64,000 bases of DNA from Aspidiotus rigidus (Eukaryota > Arthropoda > Insecta > Hemiptera > Diaspididae): contig JAVHKY010000003.1 of NCBI GenBank assembly GCA_035079385.1, positions 21,901,501 through 21,965,500 of the forward strand, given 5' to 3'. Made by a program: the position numbers and the translations under genes. The notes below the pieces were generated by a model that was not told the origin of the DNA, made no database searches, and saw nothing but the letters and a program-made list of their open reading frames with translations. Below, piece after piece: positions 10,246-21,768 of this stretch (position 1 is the first letter of the stretch; every line of letters starts with the position of its first letter).

Positions 10246-13200
10246 ATGAATTCTCTTATCGGCAATTACCTACAGTACACGTTATTTACACTTTTCATTT
10301 TGCGGCGTATTTGCGTCTCAGAGTCAGATTTGTTTCCCGAGAAATGGAGCCAGGAAGTTCGAATTATTTTGATCGTAACACAGCTAGGTGAGTCAGTAAG
10401 TAACAAACTTCGTGCATTGCGTAAATTATGCTAGTGAGTCATGTGATACGATTTTTTCAGATTCCATAATTGAAGCAACACAAAGAGGGAATGATTGACT
10501 TCGAAAGCACTTGGGTTTGCATGGTTACTTCTCACGCAAAAAAGGTAGACGGTTTCTTGTTATGATCTTATTTACTTGTCGCGCATTGTCGCGAGACGTA
10601 ACGTTTGTTCTCGAGCTTCGATCAACGATAGCAGTATGAAGGCTCGATAAGGAGGAAAAAATACTTTAATATCGATTCATTGACTTCCAAAAAATTGTAA
10701 TTGTTGTTTAGTATTATTGTTACAAGGTGAATGAAAACCGTAATTTAGTGATTTATAATCGAATTTGCGCACCAATTTGTAAGTCAACTTTCTCATACAT
10801 TTCATTTTCAAGAATGTGGACTCTATCTATGTGCTCATGAATACAAACGGGGAATGGGTAACTGTAGAAGGAATTCTTCAGAATGCTTAGTTGCTCCGTA
10901 CGACGAAGAGGTCGTCTGCAGGTCTGCAAAATATGCTATTGAACAATCTGTAGGTAAGTCAAGAAAATCTCCTTAATGACAATATGCACGAAAAGATAGG
11001 GAATATCGGATTTCATGTTGACTTTCTTAATTACAAGACGCAATTCCGTGTAACAGTAAAATGTCATCGGTGAATATTAGGGTGACCAGATTTTTCTGAG
11101 ACAAGAAGAGTATTTCTCAGATTTTCAATAGAACAAGCAGGGAAAAAAAAAAAAGAAAAAAAAAAGCGGAAATGTAGGATTGAATGAAAAGAGAGATTAG
11201 CCTACTCTTTTTTCCAAACATGAAGAGAGTAAAATAATACTCTTAAGAATTCACCCTGCTGAATAATATTGTTGATTCTTAGATCTATGACAGAATTTGC
11301 GTTGAGAAATATCTCGTTATAATATTTAACTTTCTTCTCGTAGACATAAGATATGAAAGAATTGGAGACGTTTTCTGCCGGTTGTAATACTAAGAGTAAT
11401 TTGACTTCAATAGCTGATCGATGGATGCGAAGTTGCAGTGGTTTCCATACTCACTTCGAGAAGAATAACTAAACGTCGAAAATGAAAAAGATGGCATCGT
11501 GGAAGCGGATATTTCATTGGAGAGAACGTATCTTTAATAAACGAAAATGACGGTCTGTTTGCGGTGAAAATTTTATCATCGTTTTAAATATAATTAATTA
11601 CTGTTATTAAGTATACTGTGTAAATTCTTACTTCAATCTCTTAGAAGAAATTCATTAAAATATGTTTGCAAACCATGAATGTATTAAAATTAGCCTATTT
11701 TCTTTTGCGTCAAATTGAATTTATATTACATGACAATTCATTTTGAATCACCGGTATCGACGAAAAAAAAAAATTCCAATTAATCCTCGTCCGAAGATGA
11801 TTTAGCCATGATTGTTTTTACCGTCGCAATTTTATAAGCTTCAAATGTAGGTATCTCGCTGATTCGAAGTGAAATTGAAGTTGAAAGAAAATTGTCATAT
11901 CACGATTGTTACGCTTGAGTAGGCCTAGTCCTGATCACTCGACAAAACTATGATACATAATATACTCGATATGGAGAAACACAAAAGTGATTACAACAAA
12001 ATTTCTCCGCCTCATATTCGATCAAACTTCAACCTGGATACCACATATTAAATTCCTTAAAGGAAAATGTAATCGCACTCTGAAATCTCGCGCATCGTAG
12101 CACAGGGTGCAACAGCAAAATTTTATTACAATTATACCGCAGCCTGATCCGCTCACAGCTTGACTACGGGGCCCCAATTTATGGACTTGCAAAAAAACCA
12201 GCTCTCTCAAGTTTAGACCCAATCCAAAACTCATCTCTTCGCCTTGCGCTAGGTGCTTTTCGAACAAGCCCTAGCCTCAGCCTTTGCGCTGAAGCTAGCG
12301 AACCTCCTCTCGAATACCGCAGACAGATACTTACAACTTCTTTTTTGGCCAACATATCCTCGAACCCAAACACACCGACTTTCGACCATTTCTTCCTCCC
12401 CAACAACATAGAAAATTTCTCTTTGAACACCACAAAACACATGAAACTTAACCTGGAACGAAGTAACGAACAAAAATTTACCTTCAACCCTCTACTTCCC
12501 ATCTTCATCTCCATCCCTCCTTCGGCGCTACACACAGCCAATTTCCAAGACAAATTCACCAAATTTTCACCTTCCACCCCCAACTCACAGCTCAAAAAAG
12601 AAATTGAGGTTTGTAGAGAAATTTTATAATTGTCATGTCGTCGAGAAGTTTTTGAAGAAGGGCAATAAGCCATATCTCTCCTAGAGGGACGCCGTTTCGA
12701 ATTGGGGGATGAGAGGAACATTGATTTTGAATTCGCACTGACATAGAGGTCTATCGCAAAGGAAACTTAAGACGTGAGAGGTTGCAATGAATACCTATTT
12801 CATGTAATTTGGAACTTACATAATGACGCCAGAAACAGGGAAAGGTTTTAAATCGAAAAGAATAGCGAAAGTTCAGAGTTGAAAACCAGGGTTTAGACTG
12901 TTTGAAGTTTAAAAGGTCTGATAAAGTTTGGAGAGTATTTCGCCTTTTTTGAAAACTATATTGGTTAGGCGAAAGGACGTTGTTCTATTTGAATAACCCG
13001 AATAGTCTTCCATTTAGAATTTTTTCGGAATAGTTTGCCCAGGATACTACTTAGCGTAACGGTCCGGTGGAAGATATTAAGGCATGGATCTTTATCAGGT
13101 TTCAAGATTGAAAGAATGATAGCTGATTCATAACGAATAGGGCATGTGCCTTGATTAGAGAAAGGATAAAGGTTTACTAGCTTTAAGGCATGGATGTCAT

Positions 13201-15151
13201 TCTAAACTGGGAGCTGAGTTTCTGAAGTTTTTGTGGGTGGTTGAGATGAATTTAGCTAGTGAGATTAGAAGAAGTTGTTTAATTTACAATTTTTTAAAGC
13301 AAAATCGTGGTCTTTCAATTGTGAATTTATGAGAAAAAAAAAAAGAACTAGAGGCAGTCCACAGATTTGATTTTAATTGTTGAGTTACACACACGAGGGA
13401 GGGACGTAAAAAAAAAATCGTATTCTACGTTACATGGAACAGGATAAGGACTCCGAAAAATTTTGACAACCGAAAAAATCACTCATTGGATAGCCATCGA
13501 TTATTGATATCGAAATCAGAGAATCGTCTCATAAGAGAACCCCCTTTTCCTTTAATCAACTTCGTTAACAGGCCAGCGGTTTTGTCCTACAGAATACGAT
13601 CAAGTATTTAATTTATGAGTTGAAAGGCATTGTATATCAATTTAAAAAGATACCAATGAAAATTGATGCTCACGTACAGAGGGAGTTGAAGAATTATATT
13701 CACATTGAAAAAAGCTCCACAGAAGTTCATATACCAGAAAATACTTTCACACTCTGTATGACAAATAAATATATACGAGCAACTTTTCTACATAACTTCA
13801 CACTTGAAATTCTTGTATACGAGTCGTACGCGTATATTCATTACAACGTAAATTTTGGTGGTTTATTCACATGTTTTTCATCACCATCTTTTCCATCATT
13901 TCTCGCGCAAACCTCGAGTAACCGTAAGTTCGAATCCATTTTACACGTATTTTACCTATCATTGGGTACACAGCTTGACTTTCAGTTTTCAAACGTTTTT
14001 TTTCCCTTACGTTTCTCTCATGATATGAGGCAGGCCTACTGTTTGTTAGGTTGCAAATGAAAAGTATTATTCACGACAGTTTCTAGGTTGCAGTCCTCTA
14101 AACAAGTTGAAACGACAAATCTTCGTCAAATTTTCTTGAACTTAAACTTTTAAACATGAACTTTTCAAGTTTTTTTATTCTTTTCTTTATTAAGCTACTC
14201 CAGGTTCTTAAGGTCGAATCTGTTCCACAACTGTACCCGGTTTATGACATTGATCGTAAGTAAAGAGCATGTCTGCATAAGATATAGAAAAAAGTTGCTA
14301 AACGTGATTAAATTTGCAAGCCATGACAGTTTACAATAAATGCTAATAAAGGGAGGGAAGGATTATGAAACAATGAGAAAAATACAACTTTTTGCTTTTC
14401 TTAAATTATCCTAAAGGTGAGAAAATTTCGCGATCACCTTCCATGCAAATTTTCAGGTTCAAACCACGCTGGAAAAAGAAAAATTCGCACGTTTTCCATT
14501 ATCTCATAATCCTTTCCTACCTCAATCACTGGAAATGAATTGAGACTACTTTTAGCTTGTGAAAATTGGGTCAGTCACACGATAAGAGCTGCTGTGATCA
14601 GTCCTCAAATCAACTGTCATTTTATGTCAACTGATTTTCATAAAAACTAATATTACTGTAGGTACTCGTACATTTAATAATTTATTCTACGTGCAGCCAC
14701 TAACGATTACGACGAAAATGATTACATATATGGAAGAGATATGTCCGGTTATTCAGAGGATAGACTCAAGGCGCTATGCAATGCGTTCAACGCGTGCAAA
14801 ATGATCCCATATCTTGGGGGAAGAGGAAATACAATACAAGATGTGGGAAGATCGTTGGTTTTCCACGTTCGTTATAATCGGGAGGATGAAAATGCACCAA
14901 AATATCTTATAAGAGGTTTTTGGTGTGTTGCGTCAAACAAATCTTTTATGATAATGGGAACTTCTCTGGAAGATAATAAACCAGATGCAGAACGAGACTT
15001 GAATGGATACTTCTTTCCTCGCGAAAGACAACCTGACCCAGTTATCCAACAAGGTGGAGAAACTTCCTCTTCTATGCCAACCGAATCAGATTTCCCAGAT
15101 TTTGAAGACGAGGAAGTTGTAACAAGTTACGTATTAGATACGAGTAAATAA
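10246..15151 (+). CDS. Predicted secreted protein of unknown function (proposed 5 exons, ~273 aa)
   Basis: Proposed exons: 10246-10387, 10813-10953, 11038-11069 (tentative), 14204-14255 and 14697-15151. The first, second and fourth donors are GTGAGT, GTAAGT and GTAAGT; the third (GTGAAT) is weaker. All phases agree, giving 822 nt with stop. The N-terminus has a hydrophobic segment (YLQYTLFTLFILRRICVS) that could be a signal peptide. Exon 2 encodes a Cys-rich part (ECGLYLCAHEYKRGMGNC) with an NSS site. Exon 4-5 sequence is acidic (NDYDENDYIYGRDMSGY), then a globular-looking part (SLVFHVRYNREDENAPKYL) and an acidic tail. Exon 2 can also join exon 5 in frame. AATAAA lies at 15201. The family is not recognised. 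The last exon is the best supported; the micro-exon is the weakest. Confidence 0.6.
12043..12600 (+). pseudogene. LINE fragment: reverse-transcriptase thumb/connection, in the intron
   Basis: With one early frameshift the plus strand reads LQLYRSLIRSQLDYGAPIYG and then LGAFRTSPSLSLCAEASEPP. This matches the region after the RT catalytic core in the LINEs at 55.0 and 58.5 kb. The frame runs to about 12629 without RNase H. It abuts a minus-strand RT piece at about 12600, tail to tail. Confidence 0.85.
12600..13260 (-). pseudogene. LINE fragment: degenerate reverse-transcriptase core, in the intron
   Basis: The minus strand reads IRNGVPLGE near 12690 (the RT NGVPQG motif). After a deletion it reads LLDDMTIIKF, a remnant of the FADD active-site box. 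At 13000-13130, text resembling the fingers region at 59.4-59.5 kb is visible (Leu-rich, ILKPDKDP-like in reverse). Many stops and indels are present. Confidence 0.65.
13620..14060 (+). other. 146-codon open frame inside the intron, no family
   Basis: The frame opens MKGIVYQFKKIPMK and is rich in Phe, Tyr and Ser. It has no recognisable domain. A GTAAGT donor occurs inside it (near 13925), but no convincing acceptor-phase combination joins it to the surrounding exons. It is probably chance or an old repeat. Confidence 0.15.
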
Positions 15152-15200
15152 ATATCACAATGAAAGTTTTGAATGTACAAAAATGCCCTTCCTATCTATG

Positions 15201-15206
15201 AATAAA
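15201..15206 (+). promoter_or_regulatory. Poly(A) signal AATAAA
   Basis: This canonical hexamer lies 50 nt after the TAA that ends the last exon of the predicted secreted-protein gene, and is followed by a T-rich stretch. Confidence 0.65.
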
Positions 15207-16329
15207 GTTTTTTGAAAACGAATTCAGTGCATCCATCAGGCAGAGACAAAAAAACTAGGCTAGAGCATTTCACACCAGAATAACGTAGCCCGATATGTAA
15301 AATTGACGCGAAAAATCCCGCAGGAAACTGTGGATATTTGAATTACAAATTTGGGAACTTATTATAATTATTGGTCGTACCAAAACAATCGTGACACAAG
15401 TTGGTCAAAAATGATACAAGAGTTACGCAAGATAATTAGAGAGTATTTCTCATTTATTTACCCTGTAAGGCTGTAAAGACTTCTTTTCCCATAATTTGGG
15501 CTTTGACACTCGTATTTATCCATTATTATTGGAATCCCCATTACTACGTTTGCTCATACACGATAAGCTCATAGCAAATCAAAAACGTGGAAGAATATTC
15601 AAAAATATTCAAATATTTGAATTGAGAATTTAAATGAAGAAAGAATTTTAGTAGACGGTGTGTAAAAAGGAAAGTTTAAGGCATGGCACTATTACCATCT
15701 ACCCATATAAATGTATGTTTCAATAAAAAGGCTGTTGGCGTTTTGGAGAGCAGAGTAGATGAGCTTTTTATGAATGATTTTCTTCATGTTGATGTGATTG
15801 GATGAGGCGAGACTGGTAATGATATCTCTTCCAACTTTTCAACAGCTTTCTACAGTATTAACACCAGCAAAAATATTGACCTTTTCATATCTTTGCCGTA
15901 CCCCAATCCAATTCTGAAATCTGCGAGTTCCTTTCTTTAACTCAGTATAAAGCTAGTATAATAAAAGCCTAGCATACTGCATTTCACCTCCATGACCTCG
16001 AGACCACTACCCTACTTCTGAAATCCGCGAGTTCATCCCTCGTCACTTCTTTAACCCCTGGCACCTTTAACCCAGTATACAGCATATTAAAGGGAGACCT
16101 CTAAAGCTAGTTAGCTTAAAATATTTCACACTAGACTTATACTAGGCGCCGATAATATTTTATGCATTATACATTGTACTAAATTTGAAGAAACATTTTT
16201 CATCATCAGAGTGAAGTATACTAAATAAGAGTATCTATTCAAATTCAATTGTTACATTCAAAAGACTCGGCAGTAACTTGGGTTGTTTTTGTAAGCAGCT
16301 TATTGATTTAGATGAGGTGTGCAAATACG
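15207..16329. other. Stretch without a recognised gene; short duplicated motifs
   Basis: The motif CTGAAATC(T/C)GCGAGTTC occurs at about 15914 and 16018, with related flanking text (two ~105-bp diverged units). Several AGCCTAG(T/C)AT-type words appear (15945-16140), related to the repeats at 46.4 and 50.4 kb. No coding frame is supported. Confidence 0.5.
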
Positions 16330-16481
16330 TCAAATTGCAAGAGAGTTTTGTTAACCGAAGTATCGCAGAATTCCCCACGAGTGTGTTACACTGATGCGGT
16401 ACTAAAACAAAAAATAAAGCAGGCTACGAATATTATATTCAAGGCAAAATTATACGAGCTATCGTTGAGGAACTCAGGTTA
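16330..16481 (+). pseudogene. LINE RNase H fragment, left of the Penelope-like insertion
   Basis: The sequence reads RSIAEFP, then (one frameshift) a CYTDG-like box, GTKTKNKAGYEYYIQ and GKIIRAI. This parallels the start of the LINE RNase H domain at 58.1 kb (TDGSKTKNKTGYAYSIQD on the minus strand). It breaks at GAACTCAGGTTA (16470-16481). The rest of the same LINE continues after 21769. Confidence 0.7.
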
Positions 16482-18031
16482 ATCGAGTTGACTCGTTCTT
16501 CAATTTTATGGTTGAACATATTATTAAAAACACTCACGCAGTCGCGTGAGTAGTACACGACTTTTCTTCCCACAATGCAAAAAACATTGAGAGAGTCACT
16601 CCCTCTCTTTAAATTAAATACCAATGACCTGTCAATCATGTCAAACATTTGTAGAATAAACAATAAAACTCAGTTTATAAATTCTATCACTACGATGTCA
16701 CATCAACGATAACAGAGTAAAAACACCTATAATCCAATAAGGAAACCTGAATTTTGTTATAATGTAGGGTAAGAGTCATCTAAAACCTACAAAACGTCTC
16801 CAGAAAAACCACTCCCCTTACCCCTGTCCAAACTGCTACGAGGCTATAACAGTTGTTTCTAATAAAAAAGAGCTCTACAATCATTTTTTCCCATACCTTA
16901 TTCTTAGCATATTATTAGTCTAGTATACTGTATATTATTAGGATGAGTGGTTCAATTCTTTATCACTTCCGATTCCTGGTATCTCCTAAAGCTATCTCGA
17001 GCTGCTATTCCTCTCGTGCACTCATAAATTGCCTTCACGCTATCATATCACCATTTTCTATGCACACTCCACCCCAAAATTCTTCATCTGGGAATCCAGC
17101 TACAACGAGATCCCAAAAAACTAAAAAAATCGATGTCGAAACGAAAGAAGCAACCAATCACCCAATAGTCAACCCCTCATTCCTCCCCTCACGCTTCAAC
17201 CATTCCAAACGTATTAACAAAATACCTCACTTTTCTAGCTAGAAAATTCGGTAAAAATATATAGCACCCAAGCCCGGTTTACTCGTTAGTCTAATCTCAA
17301 ATCTCACTCAAAAAAGCCAGTCCAAATTGAAAATAATCTTTCCATCTCTTTTGACACCTCAAATCAACTATGAACCACTATTAATTATGTACCCATACAT
17401 GAAAAAATGACAAATAAATCAATTATTAATTAAGAGTGAAATCACCCAGGTAGTCTCGCATCAGCACACTTGATGAAGATTAAAAAATTGTACTTAATCA
17501 TTCAAACTCAAGGTTTTCACTAAAATCAGTCGAATAACAAATTAAGAAAAATAAAACGTGAACCCACATTTTGGTCCTCATCCCAACGAAATTCAAGGCA
17601 AGAGGAGGTCATTTTAGCTCGGCTGCGAATAGGCCACACTCGTCTTACTCATACTTATCTTCTCACTAATCTCGCTCCTCCATCATGCCCTCACTGTCTC
17701 CAAGAAAATTTATCAGTTGATCATTTTATTTTCTCATGCCCCGTCCTGCAACCCACTCGAACCTCCCTAAATATATCTTCCAATATCAATGCAGCACTAA
17801 ACAACAACTCCGAAACCATCGACTCAACCCTAACTTATTTACGCACCACTCAATTCTACAACTTCATATAATTCACCAACAAATTCCGTTCGATCGCCAC
17901 TCAATTCCACCAATACGTACCTACCTAATTTAACCTAATTCAAGTAATGTTCTAAAATAACATTGTAACGCCGAGAAAATAACCCTCGTGCAGTTCATAA
18001 TGCTCGTAAAATAATAATAATAAAAAAAATA

Positions 18032-18461
18032 GTATTATATTTTTTACAACACTGACGGTGAAACCGCAACTTTTTGTCACGAAAACGATGGCGAAAACGA
18101 TAAAATAATAGGAACCTGGCCGCACTGAAGAATAATGGAAGTTCACAGCGTTTTTTTGGAAGTTCTTACAACACTGTTCATCGTACCATCGTACCTACCT
18201 CAGAGAGAATGGAGTTCACTGACCTCAGTTTTCACTAAAGTTTCATCTCTACGTTTTCGCCACTGTTCTCTTACTTTTCACTACAGTCTTACGTTTTCGC
18301 CACGCCTTCACTTACTTTTCACAACAGTTCTTCGTTTTTCACTACAGTTTTTATTTTTCACCACAGTTCTACGGACTACTTGTGATAAAACCCATTTTCG
18401 CCATCGTTTTAAGTGGCGAAAAGTTGCGTTTTCACCGTTAGTGTTATGAAAAAAAAAAAAC
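18032..18461. mobile_element. 430-bp MITE with ~65-bp inverted repeats and TA target duplication (Tc1/mariner-like)
   Basis: Both ends read GT(A/T)TT... and then ACACT(G/A)ACGGTGAAA(C/A)CGCAACTTTT...AACGATGGCGAAAA in inverted orientation. TA flanks both sides (18030-18031, 18462-18463). Copy 1 is the empty site, with a single TA at 4335-4336 between poly(A) and TCGAGT. The interior repeats TTTTCAC(T/A)ACAGT several times. No transposase gene is present. Confidence 0.9.
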
Positions 18462-19152
18462 TATCGAGTATGACTAATAATAATGAAAAATAGCTAGAAA
18501 AATGAACAACTCGCCATTGCCACTATCCGTTCAAAAATAAATTTAACAAAACAAATAAAATTTGACAAAACAAAATTCAACGCTCTAGGGGCTGTGGGAA
18601 GCGAGATACAAGTGTACTAAATTTGAATGAATAAAAAGTTTCATCGGAAATAAAATCCAATGAACCCTTGGTAAAGAATGAACAAAGAATGAACCTGTCG
18701 AATGATGAAAGGTTCTTCATCACAATACACGTACTGATAACGAAAGTGGTAAACGTATAGGAAAATCCGCTTCTCCTAACGTAAGCAGCTACTCGCAGCT
18801 ATTCGTAAGAAGCTACTCGTAATAGTGAAAAATTTTTCAACAAAAGTAAAAATTTCTCGAGAACTACTCATCCGATCCTCAAAAAAAATGCAGGTGCACA
18901 TCTTCAAATATAATACTACAATATGGCCGAGTTACAAAAAAATCCTTCGGGTAGTTTCGGAGGAGTTCCGCGGACAAAAAGGTACTCGAAATACTGCAAA
19001 ATTTCTCAACAAATTGAACATTTCTCGAGAACTACTCATCCGATTTTCAAAAAAATTGCAGGTGCACATCTTCAGATATACTACTACAATATGGCTAAGT
19101 TACAAAAAAATCCATCGGGTAGTTTCGGAGGAGTTCCGCGGACAAAAAAATC

Positions 19153-19155
<3 letters not shown>

Positions 19156-19206
<51 letters not shown>
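19156..19206. repeat. (AT)n microsatellite
   Basis: A pure AT-dinucleotide tract of about 50 bp lies in copy 2 of the 2.8-kb repeat. It fuses two separate AT tracts seen in copy 1. Confidence 0.95.
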
Positions 19207-19210
<4 letters not shown>

Positions 19211-19367
19211 AAACCTGAAATTTTTTTTTATGCTAGTTGTGATCTAGGACCCCTAAAACGTCGAGAAAGTTCATTACCCACTCCCCCTGTTGACCTTGCT
19301 ACGGGTGTAATACCTCACTTTTCTAGTTAGAAAAGTCGGTAAAAGGGGTTGTACTCAAGAGAGTAAC

Positions 19368-21601
19368 ATGGATCAGAACGGAATTGAGGAGGTGGTATGG
19401 ACAGCTCAATGTCACTACAAGGCTCAACCTTTTGGTCCATTCGAGGTTGGCTTCCCTCCTTCATCGTGGTGAGTTTGATTCGTTCATAAAATCTGTTAAT
19501 AAAGGTTGTCGTGATTTTGAACGGGAATTAAAAGAAAAGAAAAATGGCAAAATTGACTCCCTCCTCAGTGCAAAAGCCTCGGCTGAGAAAAAAGATTGTG
19601 CTGAGGATGGAATTGTTCAACAGTTTCAGCCGCGTATCATCAACTACAGTAGAGTTGAGTTTAATGAAGACGAATTGACCCTCTTGGAGAAGGGATTAAA
19701 GTTTGGGCTACCTCCCCTCAAAAATCAAGAGACCCTCGCGAACGTCGTGGCGGATCTCACAGTGAAAATTGGACCTGGGGTAAATATCCAGAAGAAGTGT
19801 GCTGAAATGATCTGCAGTACCCCCCTCCCTCTCATGAGTAATGCTTGCCATGACTTGATTCTAGGCCTAAAGAGGAAGGTCAGGGGGGAGGGGTTAATCC
19901 TTACGAAGGCAGATAAAAGTAATGCTGTCGTAATTATGGATAAGTCCTCCTACGTATCTGGAGTTTACGACGTGCTCAGGCAGTGTGGTGCCCAAGAAAA
20001 TGCATTTTTCAATTTTCCAAATTTTATCAAAGAAGTGAGGAATCTCGTGAATAGTAGTCAATTTATTATCAAAAGCCCCTTGACTAAAAAGGCCATCTTG
20101 GAACCCAATCCGGTTCCTCCCCTCCTTTATGGGTTGCCGAAAGTTCACAAAAAAAATATCCCAATGCGGCCAGTTGTATCATTCGTTTCGTCACCTACTT
20201 ATACCTTAGCAAAATACATCGATCGTTGGTTTGAGTCTCGAGTTGAGGTAAACTCTACATACTCAGCATAAAGAACTCCGGTTTCCTTGCAGATAAGTTG
20301 AAGGACTGTCTTCCTCCTGGAACGACGTTATGTTCCTTTGATGTTGTAGGTTTATTTCCTCACATTCCAAAGGCCGTAGCCATGCAACACATGGGTGAGT
20401 TACTAGTTCAAGCTAACGTTCCTCACGAAGAATTTGCGGAATTCTTTAGCCTTCTAAATATCTGTCGGTCCCCTAATTTTTGTAAGTTTGATGGGAAATT
20501 TTTTGAGTCCCCGAAGAAGTGGGGATTCCCCTTGGCTCCCCCTTGGGTTCGCTCATTTCGGAGGTATTTATGTCGAAATTCGAATATGATTTATTTTCCT
20601 CTGGCCAGGTGTTCTCGAGTCACGTCCACTACTGGCATAGGTACGTGGACGACGTATTATGTGCGTGGACCGGTCCTGTGGAACTCCTGAGTGAGTTCCT
20701 CAATTATTTAAATAGCCAATACCCTTCCATAAAATTCACATTGGAAGTCGGTGGCTTATCAATAAACTTTTTGGATTTGTCCATCTCTATTAATGATGGC
20801 ATCCATGAATTTGGTATTTATAGAAAGCAAACGTCGACCGATATCGTTACCCACGGTTCGTCCTTTTGTCCTACTGCCTATAAGAGTTCGGGTTTCACTA
20901 GCCTAATTCATCGACTGACTCAAATACCTTTGAGTCAGACAGCTTTTCAAAAGGAACTTGTGACTATTAAGCACCTGGCCAGGGTTAATCAAGTTAGAGA
21001 GGATGTTGACCTAATGATCCGGAGGAAGCTCACTAGAAAATGCCTCGATTCCACAACCTCCCTCCCTAGGGACCACCTAGACAGTAGAAAGAGGTGGATT
21101 AGAATTCCTTTCCTGGGCAAGTTCTCTCTGAAATTGGGACGTGTCCTCCGCCCCTTTGGATTCCGGCCAGCATTTTATAATCCTAACACGGTTAAAAGTT
21201 TACTTGTAAGATTAAAAGATCCCGTTCCTGTGGCCAAGAGGAGTGGAGTTTATAGTGGAGCGTGCAACGATTGCTCGGGTATCTACGTAGGCATGACAGG
21301 CCGCCAGCTCCAGATTCGGGTAGCTGAGCATAAAAAGGCTTGGGAGAAGGGTAAATTGGGTGAATCGGCATTCTCCGATCATTTAATTGAGAATGGCCAT
21401 AAGTTTAAGGAAGATTCTGAGGCCCTCCTCCATAGGGAGAATTCGTACTTCAAGCGGTTGGCTTTGGAAAATATAGAAATAATTAGACACCGAAATAATG
21501 AAGACATCACTGTTCTAAACAGGTACATTCCTGATGAGGGATTGATTGAATTAGTGTATGAGAATGATTCACAATTTGATGACTCGCTAGTTCAATCATG
21601 A
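19368..21601 (+). pseudogene. PLE-1 reverse transcriptase with GIY-YIG endonuclease, two frameshifts
   Basis: Three overlapping frames form one protein. The first (to 20271) has LYGLPKVHK and MRPVVSFVSSPTYTLAKYID, classic PLE RT boxes. A frameshift near 20265 leads to SFDVVGLFPHIPKAV (20330-20380). A second near 20517 leads to GIPLGSPLGSLISEVF and HRYVDDVLCAW, the YVDD catalytic box. The C-terminal part holds the GIY-YIG endonuclease, GVYSGACNDCSGIYVGMTG, with an Arg and an EH motif (RVAEHKKAW). The frame ends SLVQS-stop. RT and nicking endonuclease would carry out target-primed copying. With two frameshifts this copy is dead unless they are assembly errors. The exact start is uncertain (ATG at 19368 is in another frame). 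Confidence 0.9.
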
Positions 21602-21768
21602 ATTTCATCTCGTGTTCCTCTGTCTTCGTTGATGTTGGGTTCAGTCGCTTCCGTTCACTTACGCTTAGATGATGGTTAATTAACCGAAAGCGCTCGCGGC
21701 TGCTTGTTTTTGTGTGGTATCATTTGTAATACGTTACTCTCTTGAGTACAACCCCTTTTTAATAATAA

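Larger units (their letters stand above)
16531..19340 (+). mobile_element. 2.8-kb repeated element, copy 2
   Basis: This is a near-identical second copy of 2837-5734. It has the same terminal hairpins, A-tract insertion site, ORF1-like frame (16943-17242), LINE tail (about 17578-18025) and tandem units. It differs by a 430-bp MITE after the LINE poly(A) and by loss of ~500 bp between the AT tracts. The LINE hairpin stem is mutated here (CGAGAA instead of CGAGCA). Its position inside the PLE-1 inverted repeat fixes its ends. Confidence 0.85.
16482..21768 (+). mobile_element. Penelope-like element (PLE-1) inserted in a LINE, itself interrupted
   Basis: A perfect 12-bp target duplication, GAACTCAGGTTA, flanks the element (16470-16481 and 21769-21780). 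Inside is a 35-bp inverted repeat that begins TATTATTAAAAAGGGG and ends GAGAGTAAC. Its right copy is 21733-21767. Its left copy is split at the A tract into 16519-16530 and 19341-19367 by the 2.8-kb repeat. Without that insertion PLE-1 is about 2.47 kb. It carries a PLE reverse transcriptase with a C-terminal GIY-YIG endonuclease. Confidence 0.9.
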
